In this document: one piece after another, positions 12,908-22,436 of the stretch
How positions within the stretch are numbered: position 1 is the first letter of the stretch
How the letters are laid out: each line of letters starts with the position of its first letter
Assembly (NCBI GenBank): GCA_026874595.1
Contig: CM049311.1
Coordinates: forward strand, 51,153,676 to 51,217,675
DNA length: 64,000 bases
Direction of reading: 5' to 3'
DNA from: Sipunculus nudus
Taxonomy: Eukaryota; Annelida; Sipuncula; Golfingiida; Sipunculidae
The notes under the pieces: generated by a model
Told to the model about the DNA's origin: nothing
The model's database searches: none
What the model saw: only the letters and a program-made list of their open reading frames with translations
Position numbers and translations under genes: made by a program

Positions 12908-13125
12908 AGAGCGGCACTTGAAGTGCAGCTCTGGACGGAGCCATGATGCCTGTCGAGTGTTTGTTAACAGGCATTCGGTTGGCTGCTAGTCACATCAGCA
13001 GTTTTTTCAGCAGACAGACCTACCACCTGGTGTCTAAGTGAATCATAAGTGGTCAAACCAGGCAGCGGGAAAATCAGTAGCTTCTTTAGAAGCGCATGAT
13101 TTCCGCTGCCTTGGGAGCCCACCTC
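12908..13125 (+). repeat. segment B, collinear with 43375-43605, two conserved hairpins
   Basis: This stretch aligns directly to 43375-43605. Shared phrases are 'atgcctgtcgagtgtttgtt', 'ggctgct(a/t)gtcacatca', 'atctggtgtctaa' (here 'acctggtgtctaa'), 'cttctttagaagcgca' and 'gatttccgctgcct'. A small hairpin at 12914-12926 (GCACT-tga-AGTGC) corresponds to GCGCT-tga-AGCGC in the other copy. A 50-nt hairpin follows at 13061-13110. It has no coding capacity. It could be a structured non-coding RNA, a regulatory module or a mobile-element end; the sequence does not decide. Confidence 0.85.
13061..13110. other. conserved 50-nt hairpin, copy 1
   Basis: The outer stem is GGCAGCGG with CCGCTGCC and a second stem is AAATCA with TGATTT. 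The inner stem-loop is GCTTC-TTTA-GAAGC. The same 50-nt layout is kept at 43539-43588. The inner loop is not the replication-dependent histone stem-loop. Confidence 0.7.
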
Positions 13126-16100
13126 AACTGCAGCACAACCCGGAAATGGTCAATGGAATTTTTCGAGAGGGTGAATTCTGTACTGTTTCAATGGCGGGGC
13201 TTTGTTCGAGGGCTTTCTTTTTTTTTAGAGAGAATTGACTCTATATCGCGTTTAATTGGAAAAACACTGCGACAGTGTCTGTGGTAAAATACGTCTTAAA
13301 TCTAAGCGGCTTCCAGTTTCTGTTTCCCTTACTAATTATTCATGGTTTCTTATTTTAGCAGCATTCTACCATAATTCCAATGCTTTAGTCAATTTGGAGA
13401 AACTGAACCATTCTTTGGATCTTCTTTTGTACATTGGATGAGACAAGTAGAAGAAGGACAAGACCACTGGTATTGCCACTGCAAATCATGTTAAGTAAAC
13501 ATATATTCGTTTTTGAGAAAATGTTCCAAGATTTATTCTAAGATATAAATCATTCTAATCTAAATTCTTGCACTAATTCATAGCCCAACAAGCTTTCTGT
13601 CACATGAAGAAAACGCGGCTTAACAGGTAGTGTAAACCAATATTTATAAATATACAAAACCTTCACCTCCTAATACAGAATCTTCAAATAAAACTGATTC
13701 CACCGAAAAATACTTCTTATTTGGGAGTTAATGGCTCTTTTCTAAAATGGTAAAGGTGTTTGATAGGGTATTTATATAATTACATATATGTGATATTTCA
13801 ATCCATTCGTAAAGGGATCGGTAAAAGGAATATATAGCAATCTTCGGTTGCCTACAGGTTTTATAAGTAATTTTTAACTATATATCAGGACTTCCAGACT
13901 ATATCAGAATCACAAAACTATACTTGCCTTAAACAATACAAGAACAACAGGTAAAAGCATGATATCAAGGAAAAAGCATTGCGTTGGACAAATTATCTAC
14001 TGTGTGAGAAAATAATGAAACATTTTAATGAAGAACAATGTTTTTTCTTGATTTAGTACCTATATAAACATATGTGTGGTATCTCAATGCTACTCATTTG
14101 AACGTACTTTCATACAGAAACTATCAGCATATGATGTTACGTTGCTAGGGGTAACACTAAGCATTTGCTAACTCGGGTGGTACCGGTGACCACACACAGT
14201 GTCGGGTAACTGTAACCCTCCTGGCGGTGAGAGCTCGCATTGGTTTGTTTTTTAACCGTATAGGTTATATTAACAGTTGTTTGATTATATCCTTCATCCA
14301 ATTTGCCATATCGATTATTAATGGGCAGTGTTGGGAAACTACCGGAGCACTTTCCAAACCGACGCTAAAGTATTCAGTGCCGGGTCGCAAGAATAGTAAC
14401 AGGAAACTATGCGCACACCTGGAATAATAAATAAAGTACGTAATAAATGCTGCATTTGAAATATTTCGATTGTACAAAGAAAAAGTGTCAATGTGATGTC
14501 AATTGTTGGATGATGTATTAGTGAGAGAACTAGGAGCGCCATCAAAGTAATAGTCTTGACATGGTTTCCAATGAAAGTAAAACAATGTCTGTGATTTATA
14601 TGCATACTGTGTTTGCACGTCAGTTCCCTAGCAGGACGTTAATCACACAAAATAAATAATTTTGACAAGTAATTTTGAGTTAAATTACTGTGTAAATGGC
14701 TATATATGAATGAGGCTTCAAATAATACATGATCGAATAAAGGACTCTCAAAGCCGAGCTCGGCTTCAATTATCAATGGTCGATCTGTCTGCTAAGCTCA
14801 AGATTCAAGAGTCCAGGAACACGGTATCGTTGAGGAAATCAAAGTAGGATGAAAAGGGGCATATTAAAGAGCTTCATGGAGGAGCCGAATGCCTTACAGT
14901 TGTATTTATGTGACACGTATCTTAAGGGGTAAAAGTAATGATGTTATAATAACCATCCCCGGGTAAAGTCAAACAATTAACCTCGGAGCCCACGGAGACA
15001 CCTAAGAGAGTCGAGCATCCTGGATTTACCGCCGCCGGTCAGCGTCCTAACAACGCTTGTCTATTCTGGGCGGGTTTCATATTACCTTGACGCATCATTA
15101 GCTTAAAAGTCGAAAACCCTGAACAAGGCAAAGACGCCCTTGTGGATTTTAAAGTAAACAAGGGCTTTGAGGTACAATTAGTGTCCCGCCATATGTTTTA
15201 CTAGGAAAGTGGGGCATGAGTGATGGGACGGGACGGCCTGACGGACAGACGCGGACCATCTTAGTCGTCCTTCCACCATACGGCGTGGGACAAATAAGTT
15301 TTTTAGTTAAAGACCAGCGGTAAATCATGACTTCTACCAAAAGTGATAAAACCATGGACGAAATAATCAATTTTAGAAGAACCTTCTCACGCGTGTATCG
15401 AGCTATTCAAAATGTTAAAGTTCATAATGTATATTATTTCTGTTGCCACGGTTGTATGTTCTATTTTGTCAAATCTATCCATTTGCTGCAATGTTGCATG
15501 ATAGTGTCAAGGTCTGGGCTAGACTGGCCCAGTTCATGAAATAGTTACGACTTAATTGTTGCTTCTGGCAAAGAAATCAAACGTTCCCGCGTTGTATTGC
15601 ACTTCGTATCGGTACCGCCATCTTGCGGCAACTCATATAACTAATTTTCCACTATCTGCCCCTCCTATTTCATGGACTGGTAATCTTGGCCGGTTCCCGG
15701 ACGGTAAGCGCCACACATCACCGCCTCGCTGAACTAAGGTCGTTTCCAGTTACGTCAGCAGTGGTCTTTCCTAGAACCTTTTTCAAAATCAACATGGTTA
15801 ATTCAGTCATCGCCTATTCCGGGCATCCAATTGGCGACTTATATTCCCATTTAATCTGTCTTAATATTTTTAGGCCGTCCCTTATGTTGAGTTCGGTGAG
15901 AAAACACTATAACGTACCCTCAGTCTCAGTGTTAACCTTTATCGGACCACCACTCTTAAAAGTAGGCGTAACAAACTCTGGCTCAGCCAATCAGCGCGAG
16001 ATATTCAGGTGCACACGACCAGCGCAGTCAAAATGTACCGGCTGACTGAAACAATCACCATTCGCGAGTCGCAATTTGACAGTTAATACACGGGTTCAGA

Positions 16101-16373
16101 CAAATGCTGCCAGCTACTCTTGTCATCTCGGCAGAGGGAATTTTAGTGGACCTGTCGGTACCAAATTGTTGCGATAGTGTCTACAATATGCACTTACATT
16201 TGGCCAATGGACCGTAATTTTCGTTCAGCTGAGATATATCATAGGATACGAAGGTCCATGTGTGGACTACCTGAATACATGAGTTTAGTGCGAATGTTCC
16301 AAGCTGGTCGAGCTGTGGGACCGCTGTTAGCGTTCTCATAGCAACGATGCCACTCACATGAGGCGTGACGGCC
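13126..16373. other. non-coding stretch
   Basis: No gene is recognised. A 16-bp perfect palindrome (AAGCCGAG/CTCGGCTT) lies at 14751-14766. A stretch with 'ggacgggacggcctgacggacagacg' character at 15215-15300 looks like the end of a decayed repeat. The 119-codon open frame at 15686-16045 has no recognisable domain. Confidence 0.4.
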
Positions 16374-18905
16374 TGGGGCCTGTTGCATAAAATTTCCGCA
16401 AATCGCAAAGTTGCGAAGGGTTTGCGATGGAAATTGCGAAGCTCTTGCGACGGTTGCATAAAACATGACGCAAATTTCACGTACTTGCCACGCACTTTCG
16501 ACGGGATTAACGCAATTTATGCTTAACGTGTCGTGTATTCTTAGATTCTGCCGGCACGTACACCTGTCCCAATAAGGCGATTCCATGTGCCTCATAAGTA
16601 GTGTCAAACTATGTGTCTCCTAGGTAGTGAAAAAGTCGTGTAACCACCTTCGATAAGTACACATATCAACTTCGATTTTAAAAGCAGATAGTTTTTTTCT
16701 GACAACGTTAAACAAAAAACACCCTTGAAGGTCCTAATATATATAATTGCAAGACTAAGTAATCATCTTTATAATTCGTTAATAACTATAAAACACATTG
16801 TAAAAAATATTGAACAAAATGACAAACTGGGAAAATACATAAGTCCGCCACAAGAATTTAAACATTGCCAAGGGCATTTTTAATTCACATGCATCTTTCA
16901 TGTACGAATATATATTATATAAGGTTAGGCCTACGCATCGTTACGAATCCGCAATGATATCACCTGTGGAATATTGTTTAACATTGTTTATATTTTACTG
17001 ACATAGAATTATCAGCTATGCAAATAAGGTATCCAATTATCATATTAACATATCAATATCACATTGTCAATTGTTTCATTATTGTAAAATAAATGTTTAA
17101 TATATACACTTTTATCCCCAAGAAACTTTAAGATTTCCCCATTTTCTCTTCATGTAGCCCCCGCCCTTCCTAATTAAAACACATGAATCGATTTCCTTTC
17201 ATCTGAACAACCAAAAAACAAGATCCAGCTTATAAACATTCATATATTCACACAACTGACATTTCGTATTCATAATTATATTTCAGTTTAACATCTGTAC
17301 ACCATAATGTGTGAAAGGTTATAAGGAGGTAATGAAATGTATTAACTTTTTGTCAGTTTCACTGTTTCAACTAAGCTGTGTAATTTCCAAATAGTATTTA
17401 CAAGAAGAAAGCCTTGTTATTTTACTATACGGCACTGGAATTTCTTTAAGTTCTTCCAAGTGCCCGATTTCGTTAGCTTTACTTTTCATTTCGAATCAAT
17501 GGCCCTGTAAGTTTTAAAAAAAACTTAATTTCATACAGTTTTCCGCTAGTTGGCACCAATTTTAACTTTTCACTTTGATATCTCTAGAAATCTCTACATC
17601 CGACTGTAATTCAGGATTTGGGCGTGGTAAAAAAGCATTATTCTGCTTTAAACTGTGTCGATTCACACTTCGTTGTCATCAAACTCTCTCCGAAACTTGA
17701 TTTGAGAATGTTCCCGGGGTACTGTTGTGTCGCATCTGAACGCTCTAACCGAACTCTGACAGGTTTATTTATCAAAGCTTATCGATGCCAGTTTTGGCAT
17801 TATGCGCACACATTAAAACCCGGGTTTGTCAGACCACATATGGAAGTTATGGTCGTACCGCTGCATTTTTAGCTCAGCCGACTATAAGTTATCTGAGCTA
17901 TAGCGATGGTCCTTTGTCCGTCGTCCGTCCGGCGGGACGTCCTATAATTTTGAACTGGACCTTTATTAATCCATAATTCGAAATACATTCAGTCAGCTTT
18001 TAAATCTCATTTGAAAACTCATTAGTGTAGTCAATGAATTTCTGTGATACAAATTCTCTTGAAACGTTTTTGTTGTTCTAAACTTGTGTTACTTTTGAGT
18101 TTTTTTATTGTAATATTAACCAATATCATTCCATTTGTCACCTTTTAGTCATATATAAAGCGTTTAGGGTACCATTTCTGGCGGATTTTACGCTTTATAG
18201 AATAACTTAATATTTATATTACTAATTTTATTATCAAATTATTATTATTATTATTATTTGGCATAAAAATATGTACATTACAATTTAAATCTAACAGTGG
18301 ACAGATGTTCTTGGGACCATGTGCCAGTCTATAACTATATGAAAACCAAGGCTCTATATACATATTTTCATATATTACATTATAAATTAATATATTACAT
18401 ATTCATATATCCATATATTACATATATTGTAAGAAAAAAAAGGCGCACATAATTTGCATATTATGATGGATGAATATTATGTATTTAATTCTAAAGAACG
18501 TCTGTTTACATTATATTATGACAGAATATTTATAGATTTATATATAATTTATATATATATTTATATATATATGCTGGAAAGGTTTAAATAATAATTTATG
18601 AAACTAATATCGTATTGTTCTTGCAATATTAGAGCTAGAAAAAAATTTTAGTCAACAGCGGCCGTACTAATATAACAAACATATTCCAAAATCTTGATTA
18701 AAACAACCAGTGAAGAAATATTATTTACATTTATTTTCGGATTAAAAGGTGCTGCGATGAGCTTGCGACCCCGATTTTGTCGTCGCAATTTTTGAGTGTT
18801 TTGCGACACATCGCAACTCTGCAACAGTTTTATGCAACCGACTTTTCTGCTTGCGACCCTGTTGCGACGACTCGCAGCCTTGCGATGCCTTTATGCAACA
18901 GGCCC
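16374..18905. mobile_element. region bounded by 17-bp inverted repeats, putative non-autonomous transposon
   Basis: The left end is 'ggggcctgttgcataaa' at 16376-16392. The right end, reversed, is 'ggggcctgttgcataaa' ending near 18905. Both ends continue inward for more than 100 bp with irregular 'ttgcgac', 'tcgcaa' and 'ttgcataaa' words, so the subterminal regions share composition but align poorly. The 2.3-kb interior is AT-rich with no transposase. It holds the start of another repeat at about 17868 ('ttagctcagccgact...gtccgtcgtccgtcc'). No convincing target duplication was found. Two solo insertions in opposite orientation would look the same. Confidence 0.5.
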
Positions 18906-19159
18906 CTGCTGATATGCAAATATCAGGGATTTAGCATACGGACTTAACCGGGCTTTAATGATAAGAGCTGGCACATGGAATCACGTTTTATTTCAAGCAT
19001 TTCATTAGTAAACGCAAATACTAAAGCCCAGGCAGGGCTAGGTCTTGGCGTCATATAGTTTCAGTAGATGTAGGCCCTCTAACCCCTGGTAGCATCGGGC
19101 GCAATTTTTTTTTTCAACCGTCAGGTATGGATCTTTAACAATTGTTATGCCTGGGTGAC

Positions 19160-19345
19160 ATTTCAGGGCGGATCCAAAACTTCGAAAAAAGGGGTTAGGG
19201 TTCAAACCTTAAAGACTACTGAAAAAAATCTCTTATAAATATCATAAAAATCCAGTTTAAAGGGCAGGAGGGTCTAGGCCGCAAAATTGATTTGAAATTC
19301 TCAAAAAAAATAAGTGGGGGGGGGGGGGGGGGGGCGGTTGTCCAC
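19160..19345. repeat. fragment of a 'ggcggatcca' repeat with a long poly-G tract
   Basis: The word 'cagggcggatccaaaa' at about 19166 matches the terminal word of the 19817-20019 element. It is followed by AT-rich sequence and an 18-nt G run at about 19317-19334. It is probably a truncated relative of the element inserted in the GPCR gene. Confidence 0.45.
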
Positions 19346-19537
19346 TATACTGCATTTTCTTCTGGTTGTTTCATGGTTTGTGAGTGACATATAGTATTAT
19401 TACAGCTATATCCGAAATATTTATCTGCAAGTGTGATATGTAAGTGGCATTTTTTCTTAAAACTGGATACATTCGGCGCTAACCTATCATATGTATATGA
19501 TTAACATAGCTTACATTGTAGTTTGATTTTTTTTCAG

Positions 19538-19756
19538 ATCGGAATTACCTGGCTAACTCGATGAAAATGGCTACTACTGAATATACTTTTCCTAGACCTA
19601 GTCCAAGACCAAGTGAACTGGTTACAGCGACCTGTGACGTTTTTTCTTCAAGGACAAAGCAAGTCAGCACTCAAGCTCAATCACGTGACGAGACAAGTTC
19701 AATCCATTATAAGACAGAGGCTATAGGTGGAACAACTCTTACGACCTTTTACATTG
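19538..19756 (+). other. putative 5' UTR or leader of the GPCR exon after a splice acceptor
   Basis: A pyrimidine tract ending TTTTCAG (AG at 19536-19537) is a good 3' splice site. The following sequence is open in frame 1 from an ATG at 19561, but that frame does not lead into TM1. The frame that joins TM1 has a TAG at 19724, so its first ATG is 19757. The stretch is therefore either 5' UTR with an upstream ORF or a degenerate N-terminus in another frame. Confidence 0.4.
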
Positions 19757-21015
19757 ATGAGTTCGAACACAACTCATGGCGTCATGACGCCAGCGACCAT
19801 TACCCTGGTACAACTCAAGAAGCGGATCCAGGGTGGGGTCCAGGGGGTCCGAACCCCCCCCCCCCTTTTCACCCAAGCAACCTTTTTTTACGGGGTTTTA
19901 GACGTAATTTTGCGGCCTGGATCCCCCCTTTTCCAGACCTGATAACCTTTTTTTAGGATTTTCATTGGTCTCCTGGGTTGGACCCCCCCACCTTTTCCTA
20001 AATCCTGGATCCGCCCCTTAACTCGTCACCGTCATTGTGTATTCTGTGTTCTTTTTCCTGATCATCTTTGGCAATGGTTTGATATTTAAGGCGTATTCGC
20101 GTTTCCAAAACCTGCGCTCTGTTCCCAATTTTCTTCTAGTGAACTTGGCGGTGGCCGACTTTTTGGTCGGGTTGATTATACCTTTCCATTTTGTCCTTTT
20201 CGTAAATTCTCATCTGCTTTTAAACAGATTTATATGCGCTGCGCGTTATGCCTCCTTTATTTTCCCTCTCAAGGCTTCTATCAGTTCACTTTTACTCATG
20301 ACTGTTGATCGCTTTATAGCGGTCATGCGGCCCCTCCACTATCCTACATACATGTCTAAGCGACGGGCAATCCACGGCATGGTGGTCATGTGGTGCTTGT
20401 CGTCACTGATGGGTATTGTGCTACCTCTGTCTCTGTCTCAGGGCGACCCAGGCAAAATAGGCTGTGACCTGACCACGGTCATACGATGGGAGTTTTTCGC
20501 CTATATCTCCATTCCCGGTTTCATTTTCGTAACTGTAGTTATGGCCATATTGTACGCCATTATTTTTATGACGTCATCACGGAAGGCCCGTCAACGCATG
20601 AAGAGTAGACAAGCTCAGGGTTTGACAACAGCATTTGAATATCGTCAGCAACAGATCTATACGTGAAAACCTGCGGAGAGCAGTGACCGCTTTGATTGTG
20701 CTGGACACGTTCTACCTGTGCTGGGTACCGTTCTTCGTGGTTCTTGGCCTGCAGGTTTATAACTCTCTCACTGACAGCCCCATCATGTCCATGGCTCGAC
20801 TTGGTACCACGGTGCTCTCGGTTCTCAACTCCGCCATGAATGTGGTCACATACGCCTGGAGACACCACAAATTCAGGGCAGCGTTCAAGGTCATTCTCAC
20901 TTGTCGAAACAATCAAACACAAACCAGTTTAGCTACTATCATGCAGACACGTACCTGCCAACGACAAGGCTGGTACTACTTAATAGTAGCACAGCCTCGA
21001 TTCGGGCGATGCTGA
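19757..21015 (+). pseudogene. class A (rhodopsin-like) GPCR, interrupted by an insertion and a frame change
   Basis: A seven-transmembrane receptor of the rhodopsin family can be read in three pieces. Piece 1, from ATG 19757, gives a short extracellular N-terminus with an N-glycosylation site (MSSNTT) and the first residues of TM1. It is cut at 19816 by a 203-bp element. Piece 2 (20025-20666) continues TM1 in the expected frame (IIFGNGLIF), then TM2 (NLAVADFLVGL), TM3 with DRF in place of DRY (MTVDRFIAV), TM4 and TM5. Piece 3 (about 20626-21015) is shifted by one base inside the third intracellular loop. It gives TM6 with CWVP (FYLCWVPFF) and TM7 with NVVTY in place of NPxxY (NSAMNVVTYAW). 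No aspartate is present at the aminergic TM3 position, so an amine receptor is unlikely. The CWxP and YAW-R-H-x-F pattern recalls adenosine/melanocortin-type receptors, but the ligand is unknown. A pseudogene or null allele is most likely. The one-base shift could also be an assembly error. Confidence 0.8.
19817..20019. mobile_element. 203-bp MITE inserted in the GPCR before TM1
   Basis: The left end 'aagaagcggatccagg' and the right end (reversed) 'aaggggcggatccagg' are inverted repeats. The sequence is flanked by a perfect 5-bp direct repeat, AACTC, at 19812-19816 and 20020-20024. Removing the element plus one AACTC joins the frames into an uninterrupted TM1 (LVQ-LVTVIVYSVFF). This strongly supports the exact boundaries. 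The inside has C- and T-rich tracts and no ORF. Confidence 0.85.
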
Positions 21016-21454
21016 ATGTGTTGGGCTGTGTTTTGCCTGATTTGGATCAAACAAAGATACAACAAATGATGGACCATTGATGAACACATGCAGTTAATGA
21101 GATAACACTCAGTGTTTTAAAATGAGGCTAAACCGTACGGATATAAAACGGCCTATCAGACAACCAAACATTAGACACGTTTACAATGTTAGCCGCATCC
21201 CTGGTGGCAAACGTAGATGCACTGTCATATACTGGCACAGATGTGTATATTAACATATAAAATTAAGTATAGTAATTATATACAATCCGTCAATTGTGCA
21301 TTAACTGACATATAATTGTCCGTGCATCCGTTAACTTTTTAATTATTGTATGTTTTTTTTTTGGTGATAAAAATGATGTAGGCATGTACATTATATACAG
21401 ATATTAAAAGGTTGAGAAATGACGTTACTTGTTTGTGTTTTAAATCCCGGCAGA
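21016..21454. other. downstream flank of the GPCR locus
   Basis: No gene is seen and no canonical AATAAA was found close behind the stop. The sequence becomes AT-rich toward 21450, where a repeat element begins. Confidence 0.4.
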
Positions 21455-22188
21455 CAACCTCATCGGGGTTGCGACCGTCCAAGTAATGCAGCCACCAAAA
21501 TAAAACTACCCTGATAACAGAATAACAAAACCATTCCGATTAAACACCTACGACAATCTTGGTATCTGGACCACCCAGATAACACGACCATCCCGATAAC
21601 ACGACCACCCTGTTTACACAGCCATCTCGTATATACGAACACACTGATGCTTCGACCACCCCGTTCATACGACCTCCCTGGTGACACGACCAACCTGTCA
21701 ACATAACTACCCCGATAATTAAACCTGTCAACACAATCACCCGATAACACCTCGATAACCATCCTAAACTTCACTCTTAACTCCTGAGAGGGATAACATA
21801 ACATGCAAGAGCTTTTCCCTTCATTTCCTCGATATGGTTTACATATAGGCTGGACGCCGTATTTTCCGTTATAAACAGACGTAAATTGTGATTATATCTA
21901 GAGCTGGTATATAATGATTTTAAAAGGATGTTTCAAACAACCAGCCACAAACAAACATCACTGACACCGCCCGTGATTAATCATCTTATAATAAGTGCCA
22001 CGGGACTAAACCAAAGGCTCCCATATAATTAACTGTCGTGGGATTGTATATTTTAGTTCTGTCAAGCGAACTGCTGTGAACGTCATAGAGAAGGACCAGC
22101 TAATTCACCATCAGCAATATATAACAGGACCCACAGGAATGGTTTATTCATGGGCAAAGGCAGAGCACATGGCACACTTGTCGACATG
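21455..22188. mobile_element. satellite-bearing repeat element, copy 1
   Basis: The first part (21470-21760) is a short degenerate array of about 17-bp words of the type 'gataacacgaccaccct', the same words that build the 107-bp satellite at 28730-31800. The second part (21800-22188) matches 31895-32275. Shared phrases include 'tttcctcgatatggttt', 'ataaacagacgtaa', 'tgtttcaaacaaccag', 'accgcccgtgatt', 'gggactaaac', 'catagagaag', 'accagctaatt' and 'acttgtcgac'. A tandem core plus a conserved flank is the layout of bivalve pearl elements and of non-autonomous Helentrons. I infer a similar nature from architecture only. Confidence 0.65.
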
Positions 22189-22219
22189 ACCAAAACAATC
22201 AAAGAAAATATATACATAA

Positions 22220-22265
22220 ATATATATATATATATGTTTGTATGTATGTATGTATGTATGTATAA
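22220..22265. repeat. TA and TATG microsatellite
   Basis: A short TA run is followed by about six 'tatg' units. Confidence 0.85.
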
Positions 22266-22436
22266 ATGTACAAATCTTAACCATATGACCCAGAGACTCT
22301 TAACGTGAGACCCGGAGAGTCACAGGGAAAATATTTAAATCACTGTGGCTAATTATTGCCTGATTTACAAAAGAAAAAAAAAAACGGGTTTGATTACATT
22401 AGAAGTTAATATTCCTGTCACTTAAACATAATTATG

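Noticed and set aside
13078-13096. Stem-loop GCTTC-TTTA-GAAGC as a histone mRNA 3' end
   Set aside because: The stem sequence is not the conserved GGCYCTT/AGRGCC type, and no histone ORF lies upstream at either copy.
15686-16045. 119-codon ORF as a gene
   Set aside because: No recognisable domain, signal peptide, splice context or conserved neighbour; a length of this order is expected by chance in this amount of sequence.
16181-16607. Overlapping minus-strand ORFs of 104 and 122 codons
   Set aside because: They run across the left terminal repeat of the 16374-18905 element and have no domain.
19561-19956. 131-codon ORF from ATG 19561 as the GPCR N-terminus
   Set aside because: Its frame runs into the inserted element and does not join TM1 even when the element is removed. 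The frame starting at 19757 does.
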